64,000 nucleotides of DNA from Afipia sp. (GTDB lineage Bacteria > Pseudomonadota > Alphaproteobacteria > Rhizobiales > Xanthobacteraceae). Within the stretch, counting starts at the first letter, position 1. Each line of letters begins with the position of its first letter. The stretch spans positions 1 through 64,000 of the forward strand of contig JACQDM010000007.1 in assembly GCA_016201045.1 (NCBI GenBank). The letters run 5' to 3'. A program made the translations under genes and the position numbers. Positions 40,236-49,300 of this stretch are shown here, piece by piece. The notes beneath the pieces are model-generated. The model did no database searches. It was not told where the DNA came from and was given only the letters and a program-made list of their open reading frames with translations.

Positions 40236-40772
40236 ATGCAGGCTCTCAGCGCGACATATCGCGGTCTCTTGGCGATTGGCATTCTCGGCGGATCGATCAA
40301 TATCGGGGAAGCCGCCGCACCGAAGCAACTCTACAACAAAACGTTCTCGTTCTTCTGGGGCGAGTCAAACCGATCCATCCGAGTGTCGGATGGTGCGGAC
40401 ACGACCGGCAATTTCAAGCTGGACCGCATGATCTATTTCAGCACCGCCGGGCGGCATTTTTCGCGCGGATCTTACAGTACCCAAGGCATAAGCATCGGCG
40501 GCTCGCGAGAACTGGCGCCGGGCGATAACGCGATGGGGATCACGTTTGAAGGAAATTCGTTCCGCGCTACGTGGCACGCTTTCGGCTCAACAGGTGTCGC
40601 GCGCAGCCTGACCGTGAACTACGACCCTGCGGTCACGAGTTGCTCGGCCAGCATATCTGTCGGCAAAGTGGGCGATGGAACAAGCGTCGGAATCGACGGC
40701 GCGCGCTATCGATTGGTCGAGACGAATGTCGGTTCGGTGAGCTGCAGCGTCAAGGACGGGAATCCATATTGA
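40236..40772 (+). CDS. Hypothetical secreted protein
   Basis: 178 residues from ATG 40236, preceded by TTGGGGGA as ribosome binding site; the frame extends upstream to 40128. A signal peptide (MQALSATYRGLLAIGILGGS to about EAAA) precedes a beta-rich, Gly/Ser-rich mature domain with two cysteines (TSCSAS and VSCSVK) that could pair. No family is recognised. It lies between the two tRNA genes, just upstream of the FixK-box operon, but ends before the box and so is not part of it. Confidence 0.6.
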   Translation: MQALSATYRGLLAIGILGGSINIGEAAAPKQLYNKTFSFFWGESNRSIRVSDGADTTGNFKLDRMIYFSTAGRHFSRGSYSTQGISIGGSRELAPGDNAMGITFEGNSFRATWHAFGSTGVARSLTVNYDPAVTSCSASISVGKVGDGTSVGIDGARYRLVETNVGSVSCSVKDGNPY

Positions 40773-40799
40773 TTTCATTGAGCTGAAGCCGCCGTCCGC

Positions 40800-40841
40800 T
40801 TGATTTGCATCAACGGCATCCATGTCGATCTGTCCGATAAA
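40800..40841 (+). promoter_or_regulatory. FixK/FNR box with -10 element
   Basis: A perfect dyad TTGATTTGCATCAA at 40800-40813 matches the FNR/FixK consensus TTGAT-N4-ATCAA. GATAAA at 40836-40841 lies where a -10 would be if the box were centred at -41.5, the standard activating position. This predicts a transcription start near 40848 driving the membrane protein-Usp-cytochrome c genes under low oxygen. Confidence 0.8.
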
Positions 40842-40846
40842 CGGGC

Positions 40847-41281
40847 ATGGTCCGCCGCACGAAACACTGGTCCGAACGATCCGCGAAAAGCAAAATCGCG
40901 CATGTGATCGAGCGCGTCGGCCTCGCGCTCACCGGCGGCGCATGCGGGCTGTTCGTCGCAGCCTATCTCGTCAAATCGAACATCAACCTTTTCGGGACCG
41001 ATGCCTTCGCCTTCGGGATGATGGCTTTGGGCGCGGCCGGTTTCTATCTCGGCATCGATCTGCCGCCTCATTCGCAAAACCAATCGGCCACGAAAGTCGA
41101 TACCGTCGAGTTGCTGAGTGCTGCCGGAACGTTCCTTGCAGCCTTGGAGTCGGTTGCGTCGGTCGTTGCGATCATCACCGGCGACATTTTCGCGCCTGAG
41201 GCCCCCATCGCCGTCGGGATCGGCTGGACGGCCGGTGCCGCGATGCAAATCGCAGCAGGTGTGCTCGCCCGCCGCGGTTGA
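40847..41281 (+). CDS. Hypothetical membrane protein (first gene of FixK operon)
   Basis: 144 residues as drawn from ATG 40847. Hydrophobic segments appear at about residues 25-42 (LALTGGACGLFVAAYLV), 54-70 (FAFGMMALGAAGFYLGI), 90-110 and 120-140. No known domain. The ATG coincides with the predicted FixK-dependent transcription start, so the mRNA would be leaderless or translation begins later, for instance at GTG 40904 (residue 20), which still precedes the first membrane segment. The Usp gene follows 43 bases later. Confidence 0.65.
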   Translation: MVRRTKHWSERSAKSKIAHVIERVGLALTGGACGLFVAAYLVKSNINLFGTDAFAFGMMALGAAGFYLGIDLPPHSQNQSATKVDTVELLSAAGTFLAALESVASVVAIITGDIFAPEAPIAVGIGWTAGAAMQIAAGVLARRG

Positions 41282-41324
41282 CGCGGTCTCAACGAAAGCG
41301 CTCTGGCCCGCGCGGAGGAAAGCA

Positions 41325-41759
41325 ATGTACCGGCACATCCTACTTCCAACCGACGGTTCGGATTTGTCGCGCAAAGCGATCAAGCACGGGATCGCGCTGG
41401 CAAAAGCCGTCGGCGCGCGGGTGACGGCGATTGTCGTCTCGACACCTTTCCAGTCTTTGGTCGTCGATCCCGGTGCTGTCTCGAAGGCGCTCGATCAATA
41501 CAAGGCGCTGGCCGCCGAACAGACGGCCAAATATCTCGATGCGGTGCGCTCCGACGCGCAAGGCGCCGGCGTCACGTGCAGTGTATCGTGCGTGGAGCAC
41601 GACCAGCCCTACAAGGCGATCATCGACATCGCGCAGGAGAAGGGCTGCGATCTCATCATCATGGCGTCGCACGGCCTTCGCGGAGTCTCGGCGATCCTCG
41701 GCAGCGAGACGCTGAAAGTGCTGACGCACAGCCGCGTGCCGATTCTGGTTTACCGCTGA
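41325..41759 (+). CDS. Universal stress protein UspA family
   Basis: 144 residues from ATG 41325 with a GGAGGA ribosome binding site 6 bases before it. The UspA fold is clear: YRHILLPTDGSDLSRKAIKH at the N-terminus, and the ATP-binding G-2x-G-9x-G(S/T) type motif in ASHGLRGVSAILGSETLKVL followed by SRVPILVYR. Usp proteins of this type are often induced by oxygen limitation, consistent with the FixK/FNR box upstream. It is the middle gene of the predicted three-gene operon. Confidence 0.9.
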   Translation: MYRHILLPTDGSDLSRKAIKHGIALAKAVGARVTAIVVSTPFQSLVVDPGAVSKALDQYKALAAEQTAKYLDAVRSDAQGAGVTCSVSCVEHDQPYKAIIDIAQEKGCDLIIMASHGLRGVSAILGSETLKVLTHSRVPILVYR

Positions 41760-41786
41760 AGGGCGCTCCGCACGTTAACGAGGGAA

Positions 41787-42164
41787 ATGCCTGTGTCTCA
41801 CCATCGCATGCTGCTGTTCGTCGCTTTGATCGCGCTCTGCGTTTGCGGCCATCGACCGGACGCGCAGGCCGCCGACATTTCCAACGGCAAGACGATCGCG
41901 CTGCGCTGGTGTTCATCGTGTCATCTGGTGACACCCGACCAGCGGCAGGGAAATGCGGATGTCCCCTCGTTCGCATCAATCGGCGCGCGCGCCAATTTCG
42001 ACACCGATGCCGTCGCGTCGTTTCTGCTCGATCCGCATCCTAAGATGCCGAACTATTCGCTCAGCCGCGACGAAGCCCGGAACATCGCCGAATATATCGC
42101 CTCGCTCGCCGGCAAGGCGAAGAAGCCCGTGCCGGAGAAGATGCTCTTCGATCAGACGCTGTAA
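41787..42164 (+). CDS. Small class I c-type cytochrome
   Basis: 125 residues with a signal peptide (LLFVALIALCVCGHRPDAQA). One haem-binding CSSCH (LRWCSSCHLV) and a downstream Met in HPKMPNYSLS, the usual sixth ligand, define a periplasmic monohaem cytochrome c; the C-terminal helix ARNIAEYIASL is typical. It lies 27 bases after the Usp gene. It could carry electrons to a terminal oxidase under low oxygen, an inference from the FixK box. tRNA-Cys follows immediately on the other strand. Confidence 0.9.
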   Translation: MPVSHHRMLLFVALIALCVCGHRPDAQAADISNGKTIALRWCSSCHLVTPDQRQGNADVPSFASIGARANFDTDAVASFLLDPHPKMPNYSLSRDEARNIAEYIASLAGKAKKPVPEKMLFDQTL

Positions 42165-42170
42165 GGAATT

Positions 42171-42244
42171 TGGAGGCCACGACCGGAATTGAACCGGTGT
42201 ACACGGTTTTGCAGACCGTTGCGTAACCACTCCGCCACGTGGCC
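42171..42244 (-). tRNA. tRNA-Cys (GCA)
   Basis: On the minus strand, acceptor GGCCACG pairs with CGTGGCC, the anticodon loop CTGCAAA carries GCA, the T-arm is GGTTCAATTCC and CCA is encoded. 74 nt including CCA. Its 3' end lies 6 bases past the cytochrome c stop. Confidence 0.97.
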
Positions 42245-42292
42245 CCAATCAGGGCTAACTACCGTGCCGCGCCCCTTGAAGCAATGGCCGCT

Positions 42293-43042
42293 TTAGGCTG
42301 TGCGCGCCGATTTTCCGCGCCGTTTCTCAGGCTTGCGCCAGTCGCGCTTGCGGCGCGGTTTCGGCGCCAGTTCCGGTATTGTCGATTGCACCTCGCGGTA
42401 TCGCGTCAGCAGGCGTCCGAACGTCGCGTTCAGTTTGGTTTCGATTTCGGGACGGCCTTCAAGCCGGCTGAGAGTCAATCCCGCCGCCTCGATAGTCGAG
42501 AGGCCGTCGCCGCGCGGTTCCTTGCGCAGCTTGCCGTAGAGCGACGGCCGCTTCGGGCCGAGAACGATGCGCTGGCATTTCAGCATCCACGCATTGCGCC
42601 ACCACAGCGCCTTGGCCTGGCTCCATGTGCCGTCGAGCAGCACCACGCCTTCGATGTTTTTGAGAATGCCGCGCTGGCCTTCTTCCAGCTCACCCTTGCG
42701 ATCCACCGCGACGAGATCGCGGTCGGTATCGAGATCGGCGAGCTTCACCGAACCAAGATAGAGGATCGCCCAGTTCTGCGGATCGGCATCGCGCCCGAGC
42801 GCTTTCGAGAGCGACGGCCACGACAGTCCGATTTTCAGTGTCGCCTTTTTAAATTGCAGCGCGGTCAAGCGCGCGGTGCCGAGCGCGCGATCCTGCTCCT
42901 GCGGATGCTGAAGGATCAATAACTCGATGCGGTTATCGATGGGTTTAATATCTTCGCAGATACACAGCGGCATCGGCTTGCCGCAGCGCGGACACTCCGG
43001 GATTTCATCGACCGGACTTGTGGATTTGATTTCGGGAGACAT
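42293..43042 (-). CDS. DTW-domain protein (tRNA acp-transferase family)
   Basis: 249 residues from ATG 43042; the frame continues to 43084. The N-terminal zinc-like CPRCGKPMPLCIC and the family motif LDGTWSQAKAL define the DTW domain. E. coli members (TapT/YfiP, TuaA-type) attach the 3-amino-3-carboxypropyl group to uridines in tRNA, so a tRNA modification role is expected. The C-terminus is strongly basic (KPRRKRDWRKPEKRRGKS). It lies between tRNA-Cys and the RND operon, possibly as the last gene read after it. Confidence 0.85.
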   Translation of the reverse strand: MSPEIKSTSPVDEIPECPRCGKPMPLCICEDIKPIDNRIELLILQHPQEQDRALGTARLTALQFKKATLKIGLSWPSLSKALGRDADPQNWAILYLGSVKLADLDTDRDLVAVDRKGELEEGQRGILKNIEGVVLLDGTWSQAKALWWRNAWMLKCQRIVLGPKRPSLYGKLRKEPRGDGLSTIEAAGLTLSRLEGRPEIETKLNATFGRLLTRYREVQSTIPELAPKPRRKRDWRKPEKRRGKSARTA

Positions 43043-43099
43043 CCGCAGCCTATACGCTCGAGCAATCGTGCCTTCAAGGCTCAAGCCACTGCGGCGTCA

Positions 43100-46000
43100 T
43101 TATTCGGCAGGTGCCGCGCGCGGAAGCGGCGCAGGTTCGCGCCTGCGGCGCAGCCGGTCGATCAGGAGATAGATCACCGGCGTCGTGTAGAGTGTGAGAA
43201 TTTGCGACACGATCAGCCCGCCGATGATGGTGATGCCGAGCGGACGGCGCAATTCGGTGCCCGGCCCCGTCGCGATGACCAGCGGCACAGCCGCGAGCAA
43301 TGCGGCCATCGTCGTCATCAGGATCGGGCGAAACCGCGCCAGCGATGCCTCGAAGATCGCATCCTCCGACGACAGCCCGCGATGGCGTTCGCCCTCCAGC
43401 GCAAAGTCGACGATCATGATGCCGTTTTTCTTGACGATGCCGATGAGCAGAATGATTCCGATGAAGGCAATCACGGTGAGCGGCGTGTTGGTCACGAACA
43501 GCGCCAGCAATGCGCCAAGCCCCGCCGAGGGCAACGTCGAGATGATCGTGAGCGGATGCGCCAGACTCTCATACAGCACGCCGAGCACGATGTAGACCGC
43601 GATCAGCGCGCCGAGAATCAAAAGCGGCTGCTTGCCCGCGGTCTTCTGGCTATCGGCGGCGTTGCCCGCGAACTCAGTGCGGATGCCCTCCGGCATGTGC
43701 AAGTCCGTTACCGCCTGAAGGATATTGTTCGTCGCCGTCTGCAGTGCCACATCCGGCAACACGTTGAAGGAGATCGTGTTCGAGGGGAACGACGACTGGT
43801 GATAGACCGACAGCGGCGACAATCCCCGCTCCATCCGCACCACGCCCGACAGCGGCACCTGCTTGCCGTTCGCGCCGGCGACATAAATTTTATCGAGCGC
43901 AGCCGGATCGGCCTGCAGGCGCTGATCGACTTCAAGCACGACCTGATACTGGTTGCGCTGGGTGTAGATCGTCGAAACCTGCCGCTGCGAGAACGCATTA
44001 TTGAGCGCGTTGTCGATATCCTGCACCTTCACACCGAGGCTGGCCGCGGTGTTCCTGTCGATGAACAGATTGACCGCAAGACCCGCAGCATCCCGGTCGC
44101 TTGAAATATCGGTGATGCCTTCGACGCTCTCCATCTTCTTGGCGACAATCGGTGCCCATTTCGCCAAAAGATCGAGATCGGCGCTGATCAGCGTGAACTG
44201 ATAGTCTGAATCGCTTTGCCGCCCGCCAGTGCGCAAATCCTGCGCGGCGAACATGAAGAGGCGAATTCCCGGAACCTGCGATAGCTTCCGCCGCAGCCGG
44301 TCGATCACCTGCTGCGTCGTCAATCCGTCGCGCTCCGCAATCGGCTTGAGACTGATAAACATCTGTCCGCGATTGGCCCCGGCGCCCGGCCCGCCCGTTC
44401 CGCCGGTGATAGAGCCGATCCCATGCACAGCCGGATCGGCGACAACGATATCGGCCGCGCGCTGCTGGAATCCGACCATTGCCTGAAACGATACGTCCGA
44501 CGAAGCGCGAGTCGCGCCGATGATGAGGCCGCTGTCGTCCTGCGGAAAATAGCCCTTCGGCACTTTGGCGAACAATACAACGGTCAATGCGATGGTGGCG
44601 ACGAACACGAGCACTGTCAAAACCGGAAATTTCAGAACGACCCGCAGCGTTCGTTCGTAGAAAGTTACGACGCGCGACAACCCGCCTTCGATGAACCTGT
44701 CGAACCACGTCGCATCCGACGAAAGCCCCGCCTTGATATAATGTGCGCAGATCATCGGCGTCACGGTCAGCGACACCGCCATCGACACGACAATGGCAAA
44801 CGTCAGCGTCAGCGAGAATTCACGGAACAGACGCCCGACGATGCCGTCCATGAAAATCAAGGGCGTGAATGCTGCGATCAGCGAAATGCTGATCGACAGC
44901 ACCGTAAACCCGATCTGCCTTGCGCCGAGCAAGGCCGCCTGATACGGCGCCATCCCCTCTTCGAGATTGCGGTACATGTTCTCGATCATCACAATGGCAT
45001 CGTCGACAACGAAACCGACGGAAACCGCGAGCGCCATCAGCGACAGATTGTTGACCGAAAAACCCGCAAGCCACATTCCGGCGCATGTTCCGGCAAGCGC
45101 AAGCGGCACCGAGACGCCTGCCGCGACCGTCGGCGTCATGCGGCGCAGAAATACAAATACAACCAGCATCACCAGCGCGGCGGTCGCAGCCAGCGTCCAC
45201 TGCATGTCGTTAACGCTGGCGCGAATGGTCGTCGTCCGATCCGACAGAATGGAAATATCGACGCCGGCCGGAATCCACTGTTTGAGCTGAGGCAACAGCG
45301 CCTTCACGTTATCGACGGTCTCGATGACGTTGGCGTCCTGCTGCTTGGTGACAAGAATCAAGACCGCAGGCTGCTTGTTGAACCACGCAATTTGACGGCT
45401 GTTGCGCGTGGCGTCGCTCACGTCGGCCACATCCGATAGCCGCACCGAATTGCCGTTGGCGCTCTTGACGATGATGTCCTGAAATTGCTTGGCCGTCCGC
45501 ATCTGCGGGTTGGTGGCAATCGTCTCGCCGAGGCGCGATCCGTCGAAATTTCCAACGGGACCGATGGCATTGGCGTTGACGATGGCGGCGCGCACGTCTT
45601 CGCTGGCAATACCGGCGGTCGACAGCGCGCCAGGATTGATCGCCACGCGCACCGCGGGCTGATCGGCTCCGCTGACCGTGGCCTGCCCCACGCCAGGTAC
45701 CTGCGAGATACGCTGCGCGATCACCGTATCGGCGATGTCGTAGATCGCGCTCGGCAACATCGTCTGCGATGTCAGCGCGATAATCAGCACGGGCGCCGCC
45801 GCCGGATTGGCTTTGCGGAAACGCGGCAGCGTCGGCAGATCCTGCGGAAGATCGCTGAGCGACGCGTTGATCGCGGCCTGCACGTCGCGCGCAGCCTTGT
45901 CGATGTCGCGGCCGATGGCAAATTGCAGCGAGATGTTGGTCGAGCCGAGCGAACTCGTGGACGTGATCTGATCGACGCCTGCGATTTCGCCGAGCCGCCG

Positions 46001-46207
46001 CTCCAAGGGTGCGGCGACAGTCGATGCCATCGTCGGCGGATCGGCTCCGGGCCGCTGCGCGCTGACGAAGATCACCGGAAAATCGACGGATGGAATGCTC
46101 GCGACGGGCAGAAAATTGTAGGCGACCGCGCCAACCAGAAACAAGCCGATAGCGAGCAATGTCGTGCCGACCGGCCGCCTGATGAACGGTTCGGAAAGCG
46201 AAGCCAT
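43100..46207 (-). CDS. RND efflux permease (HAE1 family), second of two
   Basis: 1035 residues beginning MASLSEPFIRRPVGTTLLAI. RND signatures: N-terminal helix, the large periplasmic loops with PGADPPTMASTVAAPLERRL, the TM4 proton-relay Asp pair in GFVVDDAIVMIEN, the duplicated second half, and C-terminal membrane segments (LGITIIGGLIVSQILTLYTT). It exports drugs or other hydrophobic compounds by proton antiport. It is the last gene of the efflux operon, separated from the other permease by 160 bases filled by two palindromes. The pair resembles MdtB/MdtC, which form a heterotrimer. Confidence 0.93.
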   Translation of the reverse strand: MASLSEPFIRRPVGTTLLAIGLFLVGAVAYNFLPVASIPSVDFPVIFVSAQRPGADPPTMASTVAAPLERRLGEIAGVDQITSTSSLGSTNISLQFAIGRDIDKAARDVQAAINASLSDLPQDLPTLPRFRKANPAAAPVLIIALTSQTMLPSAIYDIADTVIAQRISQVPGVGQATVSGADQPAVRVAINPGALSTAGIASEDVRAAIVNANAIGPVGNFDGSRLGETIATNPQMRTAKQFQDIIVKSANGNSVRLSDVADVSDATRNSRQIAWFNKQPAVLILVTKQQDANVIETVDNVKALLPQLKQWIPAGVDISILSDRTTTIRASVNDMQWTLAATAALVMLVVFVFLRRMTPTVAAGVSVPLALAGTCAGMWLAGFSVNNLSLMALAVSVGFVVDDAIVMIENMYRNLEEGMAPYQAALLGARQIGFTVLSISISLIAAFTPLIFMDGIVGRLFREFSLTLTFAIVVSMAVSLTVTPMICAHYIKAGLSSDATWFDRFIEGGLSRVVTFYERTLRVVLKFPVLTVLVFVATIALTVVLFAKVPKGYFPQDDSGLIIGATRASSDVSFQAMVGFQQRAADIVVADPAVHGIGSITGGTGGPGAGANRGQMFISLKPIAERDGLTTQQVIDRLRRKLSQVPGIRLFMFAAQDLRTGGRQSDSDYQFTLISADLDLLAKWAPIVAKKMESVEGITDISSDRDAAGLAVNLFIDRNTAASLGVKVQDIDNALNNAFSQRQVSTIYTQRNQYQVVLEVDQRLQADPAALDKIYVAGANGKQVPLSGVVRMERGLSPLSVYHQSSFPSNTISFNVLPDVALQTATNNILQAVTDLHMPEGIRTEFAGNAADSQKTAGKQPLLILGALIAVYIVLGVLYESLAHPLTIISTLPSAGLGALLALFVTNTPLTVIAFIGIILLIGIVKKNGIMIVDFALEGERHRGLSSEDAIFEASLARFRPILMTTMAALLAAVPLVIATGPGTELRRPLGITIIGGLIVSQILTLYTTPVIYLLIDRLRRRREPAPLPRAAPAE

Positions 46208-46210
46208 TAC

Positions 46211-46283
46211 GAGTGTCCTCGATCCGACGTTTGCTTCATTCCGCCGCGCGCTCCGAGCAAACGTCGGATCGGAAAGGACACTC
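46211..46283. repeat. Palindrome 1 between RND permease genes
   Basis: The arms GAGTGTCC/GGACACTC and GATCCGACGTTTGCT/AGCAAACGTCGGATC are perfectly complementary, separated by small internal mismatches, around a 20-base loop. It gives a 23-bp stem. There is no T-run on the minus strand, so it does not look like an intrinsic terminator. Confidence 0.85.
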
Positions 46284-46297
46284 GCCGATTATAATTG

Positions 46298-46374
46298 CCA
46301 GTGATCCTTTGGTTCTGGCATTCGTAAGAATGCCCGCGAAAAAAATCATACGAATGCCAGAACCGGATCACTGG
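46298..46374. repeat. Palindrome 2 between RND permease genes
   Basis: The arms CCAGTGATCC/GGATCACTGG and GGTTCTGGCATTCGTA/TACGAATGCCAGAACC are perfectly complementary, with a ttt bulge and a 22-base loop. The right arm includes the TGA stop and last codon of the upstream permease gene (read on the minus strand). Confidence 0.85.
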
Positions 46375-49300
46375 AGGCCTTCCGCCGCGCCTGCAATGGG
46401 AGGTGATGGAAGCCCCGTTCCATCCGGCGGTACGGCCTTTTCGATGCGGCGATTGATGCGGTCGAGCGCCAGATAAATCACGGGCGTCGTGTAAAGCGTC
46501 AGCACCTGCGAAACCAGCAGACCGCCGATGATCGACACGCCGAGCGGAAATCTCAATTCCGCGCCGGTGCCGCTTTCAATCGCAAGCGGCAGTGCGCCGA
46601 ACAACGCGGCCAATGTGGTCATCATGATGGGACGGAAACGCAACAGACACGCCTGCACAATGGCGTCGTAAGCGGACATGCCCTGGTGCCGCTCCGCTTC
46701 CAGCGCGAAGTCGATCATCATGATCGCGTTCTTCTTGACGATGCCCATCAAGAGAATGATGCCGATCAGTCCGATCACCGACAGATCCTGCCCGCACAGG
46801 ATGAGCGCTAGGATCGCGCCGACGCCCGCGGAAGGAAGCGTCGACAAAATCGTGATCGGGTGAATGTAGCTTTCATACAAAACGCCGAGCACGATGTAGA
46901 TGGTCACGAGCGCCGCGAGAATGAGCCACGGCTGTCCCGACAAAGAGCGGGAGAATTCGGCAGCATCACCTGAGTAAATGCCGCTGATGCTGGTCGGCAT
47001 GCCGATGGATTTTTCGATTTCCGCAACGCGCGTCACCGCGTTACCAAGCGCCTCGCCCGGCGCGAGGTTGAACGACAGCGAGACGGCGGGAAACTGCGCC
47101 TGATGCGAGATCGACAATGGCGCAGTCGTTCGCGTGATCGTGGCAATGGCCTCGAGCGGTACCTGCGGATACGCCGTTCCGGTCGTGCTGCCATTGACGG
47201 TCGATGTCGTATTGCCAATGCTGGCGCTGGTCGTAACCGCATTGCTTCCGGCACCCGCGACATACAACTTCGAGAGCACCGCCGGATCGGTCTGGTATTC
47301 CGGCAGCGCTTCGAGCACGACGCGGTATTGATTGGCCTGTCCGAAGATCGTCGAAATCTGGCGCTGGCTGAACGCGTCGTTGAGCGTATCATTGACCGCC
47401 TGCAACGACACGCCGAGCTGTCCGGCGCGCTGGCGGTTCACATCGACCATTGCACGCAAGCCGCCCTCTTGCCCGTCCGACGAAACATCGCGGAAAAGCG
47501 GATCGGCCCGCATCGCGCGGACGAGCTTTGCGGACCACTCGTTCACTTCCGGCGCGCTGGTGGCGGTCAACGTGTATTGAAACTGCGAGCGGCTGGAACG
47601 GGTGCTGATCTGAATATCTTGTACCGGCTGGAAATAGACCGTCATGCCGGGAATGCTCGCCACGCGGGTCTTGAGTCGGTTCACCACGGCAGAAATATCG
47701 GCCTTGCGTTCGCCGCGCGGCTTCAGCGTCATCACAAGACGCCCGACATTCGTGGTCGGGTTGACCGAACCCGCGCCGATCACAGAGACAACGCCGATCA
47801 CGTCGGGATCGGCCTTGATGGCGTCAGCCGCTTGCGTCTGCCGTGTCTGCATATCCGAGAATGACACTTCGGGCCCGGCTTCCGTCACAGCCGTGATCGA
47901 CGCCGTGTCTTGAAGCGGCAAAAATCCTTTCGGTGCCACGACGTAAAGCAAGAGCGTCGCGACGATGGTGCCGAATGTAACGATCAAAGTCGCGCGCTGG
48001 CGCTGAAGCACCCAAAGCAGCGTGCGGTGATAGAAATCGACCATGCGGTCGATCCAGCCGCTGAGTGTCGCCAATCCCGGAACAGCGCGCTCCTCGCCGT
48101 GCCGCTTGAGCAACCGCGAACACATCATCGGCGTCAGCGTCAGCGAGACGATGGCGGAGGTGACGACCGCAATCGTCAGCGTCAGCGCGAATTCGCGGAA
48201 CATGCGGCCGACAAGTCCGGACATGAACAGCAACGGAATGAACACCGCGATCAGCGACACCGTCAGCGATATGACGGTGAAGCCGATTTCGCGCGCACCG
48301 CGCAGCGAGGCGTCCATCGCGCTCTCGCCGTTTTCCATGTGGCGGACGATGTTCTCGATCATCACGATGGCATCGTCGACCACGAAACCCGTGCCGATGG
48401 TCAGCGCCATCAGCGACAGATTGTCGAGGCTGAAGCCCGCGAAATACATGATGCCAAAGCTCGTGATCAGCGACAGCGGTAGCGCTACACCCGCGATCAA
48501 TGTCGCGCGGAGCGAACGCAGAAAAATCAGAACCACCATCGTCACCAGAATGACGCTGAGCACGAGCGTGAACTGCACGTCATGCACCGAGGCGCGGATC
48601 GTCACGGTCCGGTCGCTGACGACGGACAGATCGACGCCCGCCGGCACCGCCTTCTGCAATTTCGGAATTTCGCTGCGGATCTGACGAACGACATCGATGA
48701 CGTTCGCGCCGGGCTGGCGCTGGATTTCGATCACGACCGCGGGCGTGCCTTGATACCAGGCCCCGGTCTTGTTGTTCTCAAGACCGTCGACGATGCGCGC
48801 CACGTCTCCAATCGTCACCGGCCCACCGTTGCGATAGGCGATAATGATCGGCTTGTAGGCATCCGCCGCAACGATCTGATCGTTTGCAGCGATGGTGTAG
48901 GACTGTTGCGCGCCGTCGAGCGAACCTTTCGGACCGGACACGTTCGCGCCTGCGATCGCATTACGCAGGTCTTCCATCGCGATGCCGTAGGCCGCAAGGC
49001 GCGCAAGATCGGCCTGCACCCGCACCGCAGGCTTCAATCCGCCGAGAACCGAAACGCGGCCGACGCCGGAGATTTGCGCAAGACGCTGCGCCATCAGTGT
49101 GTCGGCGAGATCGCTCATCGCCCGCAGCGAGATCGTCTCCGATGTCATCGCGAGCGTCATGACCGGCGCATCGGCCGGGTTCACCTTGGCATAGGTCGGC
49201 GGATACGGAAGATTTTTCGGCAGCACGCCGGCGGCGGCGTTGATCGCGGCCTGCACGTCCTGCGTCGCGCCATCGATGTCGCGGCCGAGGTCGAACTGCA

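Noticed and set aside
40010..42244. Integrated element between tRNA-Asn and tRNA-Cys
   Set aside because: No integrase and no duplicated tRNA 3' end (attachment site) was found, so the tRNAs are treated as flanking genes only.
46298..46374. Palindrome 2 as intrinsic terminator of the first RND permease
   Set aside because: No T-run follows on the minus strand, and the next gene belongs to the same pump.
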